Shown here: positions 1-6,715 of the stretch, piece after piece
Layout: each line of letters opens with the position of its first letter
Position numbering within the stretch: the stretch's first letter is position 1
Assembly (NCBI GenBank): GCA_900319835.1
Contig: ONPY01000004.1
Location: forward strand, 1 to 64,000
Reading direction: 5' to 3'
DNA: 64,000 nucleotides
Origin: an uncultured Eubacteriales bacterium
Lineage (GTDB): Bacteria; Bacillota_A; Clostridia; Oscillospirales; Oscillospiraceae
The notes under the pieces: generated by a model
The model's input: the letters and a program-made list of their open reading frames with translations, nothing else
Databases searched by the model: none
Told to the model about the DNA's origin: nothing
Made by a program: the position numbers and the translations under genes

Positions 1-21
1 GCCTCGGCATAAAGCCTCGGC

Positions 22-91
22 CCGCAAAGCGGCGCGGCTGCGGAGATCGCGTCTTTGCTTACTCCGCCACCGGCGGCGCAAAGCCGCGATC
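22..91. repeat. Structured palindromic repeat, copy 1
   Basis: A 20-base block (22-41) is identical to 16607-16626. It is followed three bases later by an inverted repeat with 14-base arms (45-58 and 78-91) and a 19-base loop. The copy at 16607 has the same arm length, loop length and spacing, but its arms differ and still pair, so several base pairs have changed on both sides. The second arm lies inside the end of the methyltransferase gene, and the loop contains its stop codon. Bases 1-21 hold nothing else I recognise. Confidence 0.6.
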
Positions 92-943
92 CCACCGACA
101 TGTCGCCCCGCAGGGCAGGACGAGCCCGGTGTCGGTCACGGGCAGGCCGAGCTCGCGGCTGTCGGAGCGGCCGCCGTATTTCTTGGTAAAGATGCTCTCC
201 GTTACGTAGCTCAAAACCGAGGGAGAGAGCCCGGTGGTATACGAATTGATGATCACAAACAGCGGATCGTCGGACAGCACGCCCGCGCAGAGAGAGACAA
301 AGCCCCACAGGTCCTTTTCCAGCTTCCATACCTCGCCCCCCGGGCCGCGCCCGTAAGAGGGCGGGTCCATAATGATGGCGTCGTATTTGTGTCCGCGGCG
401 GATCTCCCGCTCGACAAATTTGGCGCAGTCGTCCACGATCCAGCGGATCGGCGCGCCGGAAAGAGAAGAGGCGGCGGCGTTTTCCTTGCCCCAGGCGACC
501 ATGCCCTTGGCCGCGTCGACATGGCAGACGCTTGCCCCCGCCTTGGCGCAGGCGAGCGTGGCCGCGCCCGTATAGCCGAAGAGGTTGAGAACGCTGATCT
601 CTCTTCCTGCCGAGCGGATCTTTTCCATTGCCCAGTCCCAGTTGCAGGCCTGCTCGGGGAAGAGGCCCGTATGCTTGAAGTTCATCGGGCGGACGTTGAA
701 GGTCAGCTCGCCGTAACGGATCTGCCAGCTCTCCGGCAGGGCGGACTTGTCCCAGCTGCCGCCGCCGGACTCACTGCGCTGATAGCGGCCGTCGCGTACG
801 TTCCAGTGCGCATTGCGGCGAGGCGTTTCCCAGATGGCCTGAGGGTCGGGGCGCACGAGATAGTATTTGCCCCAGCGCTCCAGCTTTTCCCCGCGCGAAC
901 AGTCGATCAGTTCAAAATCCTTCCATTTGTCCGAAATGTACAT
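59..943 (-). CDS. Class I SAM-dependent methyltransferase, RlmI/RlmK-like
   Basis: Probable RNA (likely 23S rRNA) cytosine methyltransferase of about 294 residues. A SAM-binding core with the LNLFGYTGAATLACAKAGA glycine-rich loop lies near the middle, followed by an acidic residue ending strand 2 (CHVDAAKG) and the catalytic-type IMDPPSYGRGP motif. The N-terminal part resembles the RlmI C-terminal half without a PUA domain. I start at 943 because AGAGGA lies six bases upstream; an in-frame ATG at 988 is less well placed. The last codons overlap a palindromic repeat. Family is clear; the exact RNA target is inference. Confidence 0.8.
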   Translation of the reverse strand: MYISDKWKDFELIDCSRGEKLERWGKYYLVRPDPQAIWETPRRNAHWNVRDGRYQRSESGGGSWDKSALPESWQIRYGELTFNVRPMNFKHTGLFPEQACNWDWAMEKIRSAGREISVLNLFGYTGAATLACAKAGASVCHVDAAKGMVAWGKENAAASSLSGAPIRWIVDDCAKFVEREIRRGHKYDAIIMDPPSYGRGPGGEVWKLEKDLWGFVSLCAGVLSDDPLFVIINSYTTGLSPSVLSYVTESIFTKKYGGRSDSRELGLPVTDTGLVLPCGATCRWDRGFAPPVAE

Positions 944-1095
944 AGGCGTTCCTCTGTCCACAAAGCATATTACTCCAGAATAATTCATGATATTTTACCA
1001 CTAAAGCCATTCATGGTCAAGGGTGCGGCGCGTCGAAACAGGCGATATTCGGCGCGCGGGAAGCGAGAAATCCGGCCGTTGAACGAAGCGCATGG

Positions 1096-1130
1096 AAAAA
1101 GGCACTCCCGTACGCGAGTGAGGGAGTGCC
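1096..1130 (-). terminator. Rho-independent terminator of pepF
   Basis: Nine-base stem GGCACTCCC/GGGAGTGCC followed, on the minus strand, by a run of five T. It lies 50 bases beyond the pepF stop codon. Confidence 0.75.
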
Positions 1131-1180
1131 TGCTTTCTTTCATATACAGTCTGTAATACTTGTTATACGCTCTGTTGTCC

Positions 1181-2869
1181 TCACACCTTGATCTTTTCCA
1201 GCAGGGACTCCACCTCGCCGGCCAGGGTCTTGAGCGCGCCGGGGACAAAGGGCGGCGTGAAGCCGGCCTCCTCGAGCAGGTCGGTCCAGACCATTTCGCC
1301 GCCGTGCTTCGACAGGCGGAGATAGCGCGCGAAGGCGTCGTCATAGTCCTTCTGCGAGGCGAGCAGGAAGTTGAAGGCCGCGGTCTGCGCCAGGACATAG
1401 TCGATGTAGTAGAACGGGCTTTCGTAGATGTGCATCTGGTACTGCCAGCGCGTGCCCTTCTCCAGATACGGCATGCCCTCGAAGGAGATGTGGGGGCGGA
1501 ACTTTTTCTCAAGCTTGAGCCAGATTTCGTCGCGCTCGTCCGGCGTCAGGTCGGGGTACTCGTAGACAAGGTGCTGGAAATAGTCCACGATCGTGCCGTA
1601 GGGCAGGAAGGAGAAGGATTCCAGCGCGTGCATGTAGCGGTACTTCGCCGCGTTCTCGCCGAAGAATTTGTCCATATACGGCCAGGCAAAGAACTCCATG
1701 GACATTGAGTGGGTCTCCGCCGTCTCCATGCCGCCGCAGCCGAGCTCGAGCGCAAAGCGGTTATTCGCAATCAGATAAGCGTTGAAGGCGTGGCCCGCCT
1801 CGTGCGTGACGACGTCCACGTCGCCCGCCGTGCCGTTGAAGTTGGCAAGGATGAAGGGCTGCTTGTATTCGGGGAACTCGGTGCAGTAGCCGCCGCCCCA
1901 CTTGTTCTTGCGGCTGTCCACGTCAAAGGCGTCGTTCTCCAGCATCATGTCGATGAAGTCCGCGCTCTCTTCGCTCATCGCGTGGTACATCTCCTTGGCG
2001 GAGGCGAAGATATTCTCCTTGCCGCCGACCGGGCGCGGATCACCGCCGGGGATGATGACGCCGTCGTCGTAGAACTTGTATTCGTCGATGCCGAGCCTCT
2101 TGGCGTTCTCGGTGCGCAGGCGGGAGACGACGGGGACGATGTCGCTCAGGATGTTCTCACGGAAGGCGGCCACCATGTTCTCGTCGTAGCACAGCCGGCC
2201 CATGCGGTAATAGCCCAGCTCGACAAAGTTCTTATAGCCCATCTTCTTCGCCATCCGGTCGCGGACATGGACCAGCTCGTCAAAAATGCGGTCAAGCTCC
2301 GCCTTGTTCTGCTCCAGCGTTCTGCCCAGGACCTCATAGGCCTCGCGGCGGGTGGCACGGTCGTCGCTCTTGAAATAGCCGGCCAGCGCGGCGCGCGGCA
2401 TCTTTTCGCCGCGGAATTCAAACTCCATCCCCGCCATCAGCTGGGAGTATTCAGAGACCAGCTTGTTCTCCTCGATCATGTCGGGAATGATTTCGGAGGA
2501 CATGGCCTTGCGGCTGACCTCGAAGGAGCGGAAGAGCACCGGAGAGAGCTTCTCCTCCAGCTCGGCGCGGAAGGGCGAGTCCAGCAGGGCGGAGGCATAG
2601 TCGACCATCAGATTGCCGACCTGGGGGCCGATCTCGTCGTAATAATCCTTTTCCGCCACATAGAACTCGTCCACGGTGTTGATGGAATAGCGCATATAGG
2701 ACAGACTTCCCGCGGTGGAATACTTCTCATACATGCTCAGATACGGCTCGCGGGCGGCGAGGATCTCGTCGACGCTCTTTGCTTCCCTTGTGCGGCGGAT
2801 CACATCCTCCATGACGGTCTGGACTTCCTCCAGCGTTACGCGCTTGTAGGGCAGTTCGGATACTTTCAT
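1181..2869 (-). CDS. pepF: M3 family oligoendopeptidase F
   Basis: Cytosolic zinc metallopeptidase that cleaves short peptides, about 562 residues. The HEAGH zinc motif lies near residue 356, preceded by NGTAGDVDVVT, and a downstream glutamate region (GGMETAETHSMSMEFFAWP) supplies the third ligand, as usual in M3 enzymes. The start at 2869 (MKVSELPYKR) is chosen for AAAGG upstream; the longer reading frame to 2902 would begin with a lysine-rich stretch covering the ribosome site. It stands alone, convergent with nothing, and is divergent from the M18 aminopeptidase gene. Length is normal for the family. Confidence 0.93.
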   Translation of the reverse strand: MKVSELPYKRVTLEEVQTVMEDVIRRTREAKSVDEILAAREPYLSMYEKYSTAGSLSYMRYSINTVDEFYVAEKDYYDEIGPQVGNLMVDYASALLDSPFRAELEEKLSPVLFRSFEVSRKAMSSEIIPDMIEENKLVSEYSQLMAGMEFEFRGEKMPRAALAGYFKSDDRATRREAYEVLGRTLEQNKAELDRIFDELVHVRDRMAKKMGYKNFVELGYYRMGRLCYDENMVAAFRENILSDIVPVVSRLRTENAKRLGIDEYKFYDDGVIIPGGDPRPVGGKENIFASAKEMYHAMSEESADFIDMMLENDAFDVDSRKNKWGGGYCTEFPEYKQPFILANFNGTAGDVDVVTHEAGHAFNAYLIANNRFALELGCGGMETAETHSMSMEFFAWPYMDKFFGENAAKYRYMHALESFSFLPYGTIVDYFQHLVYEYPDLTPDERDEIWLKLEKKFRPHISFEGMPYLEKGTRWQYQMHIYESPFYYIDYVLAQTAAFNFLLASQKDYDDAFARYLRLSKHGGEMVWTDLLEEAGFTPPFVPGALKTLAGEVESLLEKIKV

Positions 2870-3009
2870 AATCGCTTTTCCTTTCGCTTTAATTGGTTTC
2901 ATAGCTGCATTTTACAACATTTCCTTAACTTTTGCAATCGGCAGTAGGCAAAGCGGAGAAAATATGTTATACTTCACTTTACGATACTTACAAAATGAGG
3001 ATTTGAACG

Positions 3010-4308
3010 ATGGATCTCAATTCTGAGCTTCTTTCTTTTATTGCCCGCTCCCCCAGCGCCTTCCACGCTGTGGAAAACGTGAAGGATGCCCTTGCTGCCG
3101 CGGGCTACCGCGAGCTGTATGAGACGGAAGATTTTTCCGTAAAGCCCGGTGACAAAGTCTTTGTGCGGCGCAACGGCTCGTCGCTCATCGCGCTGCGCAT
3201 CCCCGAAGCCAGCCCCTCCGGGCTGATGCTTGCCGCGGCGCACAGCGATTCGCCCGCCTTCAAGATCAAGGAAAACGCTTCCGTTGCCTCTTCTGACGGC
3301 TATGTGCGGCTGAATGTGGAAAAATATGGCGGGATGCTCTGCGCCCCCTGGCTGGACCGTCCCCTTTCCGCGGCGGGACGCGTGACGCTGCGCGCGGAAG
3401 GAGGGCTTGTCTCCCGCCTTGTCGACCTGGAGCGTCCCGTCGCGCTGATCCCCAATCTTGCGATCCACATGGACCGCAAGGCCAACGACGGCAAAGCCTA
3501 TGAGGCGCATGTGGATATGCTGCCGCTTCTGTCGCAGGCGGGAGCGAAAAGCTTTGACGCGCTTGTTGCCGGGGCGCTTGGCGTGAAGGAAGAGGATATC
3601 CTCTCCAGGGATCTGTTTCTCTACCCCGTTGCGGCAGGCACGCTTTGGGGCGCGGAGGAGGAATTCATCTCCTCTCCCCGGCTGGACGATCTGCAGTGCG
3701 TGTTCGGCTGCCTGAAGGGCTTTTTGCAGGCGAAGGATACGCAAAGTCTTGCGGCGCTGTGCGTCTTTGACAACGAGGAGGTCGGCTCTTCCAGCAAGCA
3801 GGGCGCGGACTCCTCCTTCCTCTCGGACGTGCTGCGGCGCGTCTGTCACGCACTGGGGATGGACGAGGCCGCGTACCTGAGGTGCGTGTCGGGCGGCTTT
3901 ATGGTCTCGGCTGACAATGCCCACGCCGTGCATCCCAACCACGGCGAGCAGGCCGACCTGATCGACCGCCCCGTGATGAACGGCGGCGTCGTGATCAAAT
4001 ACAACGCCAACGCCCGCTATACCACCGACAGCGTCTCCGCCGCCGTGTTCGGCGAGATCTGCCGCGCCGCCGGGGTGCCGGTACAGCGCTATACCAACCG
4101 CGCCGACAAGCCGGGCGGCTCGACGCTCGGCAATATCAGTCTTTCGCACGTGTCCCTCGACAGCGTGGACATCGGTCTGGCGCAGCTGGCGATGCACTCC
4201 TGCTATGAGACGGCCGGCGCCAAGGACACGGAGTATCTGGTGCGCGCGATGACGGAATTTTACTCGCGCGAGATTCGCAAGACGCCGGACGGCATCCGGA
4301 TAGAATAA
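3010..4308 (+). CDS. apeB: M18 family aminopeptidase (aspartyl aminopeptidase type)
   Basis: Dodecameric binuclear zinc aminopeptidase that removes N-terminal residues, 432 residues. Visible motifs are AAHSDSPAFK (His78 and Asp80), LDDLQCVF, FDNEEVGSSSKQGADS (residues about 252-267, catalytic and ligand glutamates) and SADNAHAVHPNH near residue 300. Length matches the family. It is followed after 19 bases by the substrate-binding lipoprotein, so peptide breakdown and solute uptake may be co-transcribed. A second M18 paralogue of a different subgroup lies at 57931-59313. Confidence 0.93.
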   Translation: MDLNSELLSFIARSPSAFHAVENVKDALAAAGYRELYETEDFSVKPGDKVFVRRNGSSLIALRIPEASPSGLMLAAAHSDSPAFKIKENASVASSDGYVRLNVEKYGGMLCAPWLDRPLSAAGRVTLRAEGGLVSRLVDLERPVALIPNLAIHMDRKANDGKAYEAHVDMLPLLSQAGAKSFDALVAGALGVKEEDILSRDLFLYPVAAGTLWGAEEEFISSPRLDDLQCVFGCLKGFLQAKDTQSLAALCVFDNEEVGSSSKQGADSSFLSDVLRRVCHALGMDEAAYLRCVSGGFMVSADNAHAVHPNHGEQADLIDRPVMNGGVVIKYNANARYTTDSVSAAVFGEICRAAGVPVQRYTNRADKPGGSTLGNISLSHVSLDSVDIGLAQLAMHSCYETAGAKDTEYLVRAMTEFYSREIRKTPDGIRIE

Positions 4309-4327
4309 AATCTTTGGTGAAACAGAT

Positions 4328-5131
4328 ATGAGAAAAAAACTGGTCTGTCTGCTGCTGGCGCTGGTGCTGGTACTCTCCCTTGCGGGCTGCGGAGGCGTAT
4401 CCTACGGGGTGAACGCGATCATGACGCTGGTCGAGCAGGACTATTCGATGGCTTTTCGCAACGACGACATGGTGTATTACTATGTGGTCGCCGCGCTCGA
4501 GGAGCTCAACGCCGAGGGCACGATCAACGAGCTTTGCCGCAAATGGCTTGGTTCCAACATGGTCAGCTTCGGAAAAAAGGCAGACGCGCTTTCGGCCTAT
4601 GCGCCGCCCGAGCCGCGGACCTTTATCATCGGCGTGGATGAGAACTCCTTCCCCTTTGCCTACGGAGACAACGGCAACTACTGGGGTTTTGACGTGGAGC
4701 TGGCCACCAGGATGTGTGAAAAGCTGGGCTGGACGCTGCAGGTGCATGTGGTGGAAAAGGAAAACGTGTATATCGAGCTCTACTCCGGCAATATCGACTG
4801 CGCCTGGGGCGGACTGGCGCTGCCGGAAAAGGATATCGAGAACAAGCGCTATACCGTCTACGGCCCCTATGTCCACAATGATATCGTCATCGCCTCGCGC
4901 GACGGGTCGAATATCTGGAACAGCCTGCAGCTGAGCGGCCGCAAAATGGCTATGTGCACCACCGCCGAGGCCATGGAGGCCCTTGAGAGCGCCGGGAAGG
5001 TGACAGCCCGTCTCGGACAGATCACGCGCCTCGCCGGCGGCACGACCGAGTGCTTCAGCTATCTCTTTGCCGGAAAGTGCGACCTGATCCTGACCGACAG
5101 TACGGCCATCGCCTATTACAATTCCCACTGA
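4328..5131 (+). CDS. Substrate-binding lipoprotein, family 3, circularly permuted domain
   Basis: Extracellular solute-binding lipoprotein of ABC amino-acid type, 267 residues. A signal peptide ends in LSLAGCGG with lipid-anchored Cys21. The order of the domain is swapped. Residues about 27-80 (QDYSMAFRN, then ALEELNAEGTINELCRKWLG) match the normal C-terminal end of family 3 proteins. Residues about 97-267 then start with the normal N-terminal strand (TFIIGVDENSFPFAY, GFDVELATRM) and stop at CDLILTDSTAIAYY, where the normal protein would continue into the segment found here at the front. All parts of the fold are present once. No permease or ATPase gene is adjacent, so it may sense or scavenge, or use a distant transporter. 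Ligand unknown. Confidence 0.85.
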   Translation: MRKKLVCLLLALVLVLSLAGCGGVSYGVNAIMTLVEQDYSMAFRNDDMVYYYVVAALEELNAEGTINELCRKWLGSNMVSFGKKADALSAYAPPEPRTFIIGVDENSFPFAYGDNGNYWGFDVELATRMCEKLGWTLQVHVVEKENVYIELYSGNIDCAWGGLALPEKDIENKRYTVYGPYVHNDIVIASRDGSNIWNSLQLSGRKMAMCTTAEAMEALESAGKVTARLGQITRLAGGTTECFSYLFAGKCDLILTDSTAIAYYNSH

Positions 5132-5146
5132 TAACAGAAATAGAAA

Positions 5147-5179
5147 TGAGCTCCTGCCAATGGCAGGGGCTCATTTTTT
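5147..5179 (+). terminator. Rho-independent terminator
   Basis: Stem TGAGCTCCTGCCA/TGGCAGGGGCTCA with a one-base loop as drawn, followed by six T. It ends the M18 and lipoprotein transcript. Confidence 0.8.
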
Positions 5180-5191
5180 AGCAGAATGCGG

Positions 5192-5220
5192 TTGCGAAGC
5201 GCCGCAAAGCATGGTAGAAT
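5192..5220 (+). promoter_or_regulatory. Probable sigma-A promoter for the E2-like gene
   Basis: TTGCGA, 17-base spacer, TAGAAT, ending 50 bases before the start codon. Confidence 0.5.
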
Positions 5221-5270
5221 AAGATGCTAATTCAAATATTGAAAGTATTTTTCGCAAGGAGGACGCCGCT

Positions 5271-6173
5271 ATGTTTGGCAGACGACCCGACGGGCGCCGC
5301 GTTCAGGGGATCGACCCTGTAATGAAGATCACGCCCTATGTGATGCCGATGCGCTGCGACGCGCAGGTGTTTTTGAAGCACAGGGCCGATATGGAAAAAA
5401 TGTCGCGCTATATCCGCAAACAGAAGGCGGAGAAGCACGAGACGATCACCTATATGCAGATCATCGTAGCGGCCTATGTCCGCGCGATCAGCCGGAATCC
5501 CTCCGTCAACCGCTTTATCATGAACAAGCAGCTCTTCGCGCGCAACAACTGCTCCGCTGCCTTTACGATTCTGAAAAATCCGAACGACGCCGACGACGGC
5601 GAGGCCGTGGTAAAGATCAAGTTCGATCTGACCGATACGATCTATGACGTACGAGACCGCATGACCGCCGCCGTGGCGGCCAACCGCGGCGAAAACGCCG
5701 GGACGGGCTTTGTCGACAAGCTGCTGAATTTTCTCTTTGCCGTGCCGGGGCTGGCCACCGTCGTCGTCGGGCTTGTGCGCTTTCTTGACCGCTACGGTCT
5801 TGCGCCGGGCGTGCTGATGGAGGAGCTGCCCTTCTATGTGGGCATGTATATCACGAACACCGCCTCGATCGGTCTGCACGACGTCAACCACCACCTGTAC
5901 AACTGGGGCGATGTGGGGCTGTTCTTCGGCATGGGCACGACGGAGAAGGTCGCCGTCGAGGAAAACGGCGAGATCCGCATGAAGCGCTTTCTGCCCATCG
6001 GCATCACGGCCGACGAGCGTGTCTGCTCCGGCGCGCACTATGCCCGCTTTTTCAACGACATGCGCTATTATCTCGACAACCCCGACAAGCTGGAGACGCC
6101 GCCGGAGACGGTGCGCTTTGACAAGGGCGTGGAGTATCACGAGCCGAAGCCCGCGAAGGAGGGAAACCGATGA
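5271..6173 (+). CDS. E2-like 2-oxoacid dehydrogenase acyltransferase domain protein, altered active site
   Basis: A stand-alone chloramphenicol-acetyltransferase-like fold related to the catalytic domain of dihydrolipoyl acyltransferases, 300 residues, with no lipoyl or peripheral-subunit-binding domain. Near the C terminus ITADERVCSGAHYARFF aligns with the catalytic DHRxxDGAxxARF motif, but His is replaced by Glu and the Asp before Gly by Ser, so ordinary acyl transfer is unlikely. A hydrophobic stretch (LLNFLFAVPGLATVVVGLVRF) lies near residue 155. Downstream it overlaps a GNAT gene by four bases (ATGA). Such proteins are often annotated as acyltransferases; function here is unknown. Confidence 0.75.
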   Translation: MFGRRPDGRRVQGIDPVMKITPYVMPMRCDAQVFLKHRADMEKMSRYIRKQKAEKHETITYMQIIVAAYVRAISRNPSVNRFIMNKQLFARNNCSAAFTILKNPNDADDGEAVVKIKFDLTDTIYDVRDRMTAAVAANRGENAGTGFVDKLLNFLFAVPGLATVVVGLVRFLDRYGLAPGVLMEELPFYVGMYITNTASIGLHDVNHHLYNWGDVGLFFGMGTTEKVAVEENGEIRMKRFLPIGITADERVCSGAHYARFFNDMRYYLDNPDKLETPPETVRFDKGVEYHEPKPAKEGNR

Positions 6174-6658
6174 AGACCGCTCTGCGGATCCGGAGGCTGG
6201 AAGAAGGAGACGCCGCCGCTGTTTCCGCACTTATTTGCCGGACGCTGTGGGAATCCAACGCGAAAGATTACCCCGATGAGATGCTCCAGGAGTTGGTTGG
6301 GCGCATGCAGCCGGCCGATATTCTGCAGCGCGCATCCTGGACGCATTTCTATGTGGCGGAAGCGGACGGCGAGCTGATCGGCTGCGGCGCGATCGGTCCC
6401 TATTGGGGCAGGGAGGACGAGAGCAGCCTTTTCACGATCTTCGTGCTGCCTTCCCGACAGGGGCAGGGCGTCGGACGCAGGATCGTGGAAACGCTGGAGT
6501 CGGACGCGTATGCTCTGCGCGCGAGACGGATAGAGGTGCCGGCCTCGATCACCGGACTGCCATTTTATCAGAAGCTGGGCTACAGCTTCAAGGACGGCTG
6601 TGACCGTCTCGATGAGGAACGGCTCTACCGCCTGGAAAAATTCAGACAGCGGGAATAA
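6170..6658 (+). CDS. GNAT family N-acetyltransferase
   Basis: Acetyl-CoA-dependent acetyltransferase of 162 residues. The acetyl-CoA-binding motif A is visible as IFVLPSRQGQGVGRRIVETL, preceded by the strand LIGCGAIGPYW. The end LPFYQKLGYSFKDG is the usual last helix and strand. The start overlaps the upstream stop (ATGA), showing translational coupling with the E2-like gene. Substrate cannot be read from sequence. Confidence 0.88.
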   Translation: MKTALRIRRLEEGDAAAVSALICRTLWESNAKDYPDEMLQELVGRMQPADILQRASWTHFYVAEADGELIGCGAIGPYWGREDESSLFTIFVLPSRQGQGVGRRIVETLESDAYALRARRIEVPASITGLPFYQKLGYSFKDGCDRLDEERLYRLEKFRQRE

Positions 6659-6692
6659 AAAACACGCTCTCGTGTGAGAGCGTGTTTTTTAT
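6656..6692. terminator. Bidirectional terminator between GNAT and ppdK
   Basis: Perfect stem AACACGCTCTC/GAGAGCGTGTT flanked by an A run and a T run, serving both convergent genes. Confidence 0.85.
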
Positions 6693-6715
6693 TTTATTTG
6701 CTTTGTCAGGTCAGA

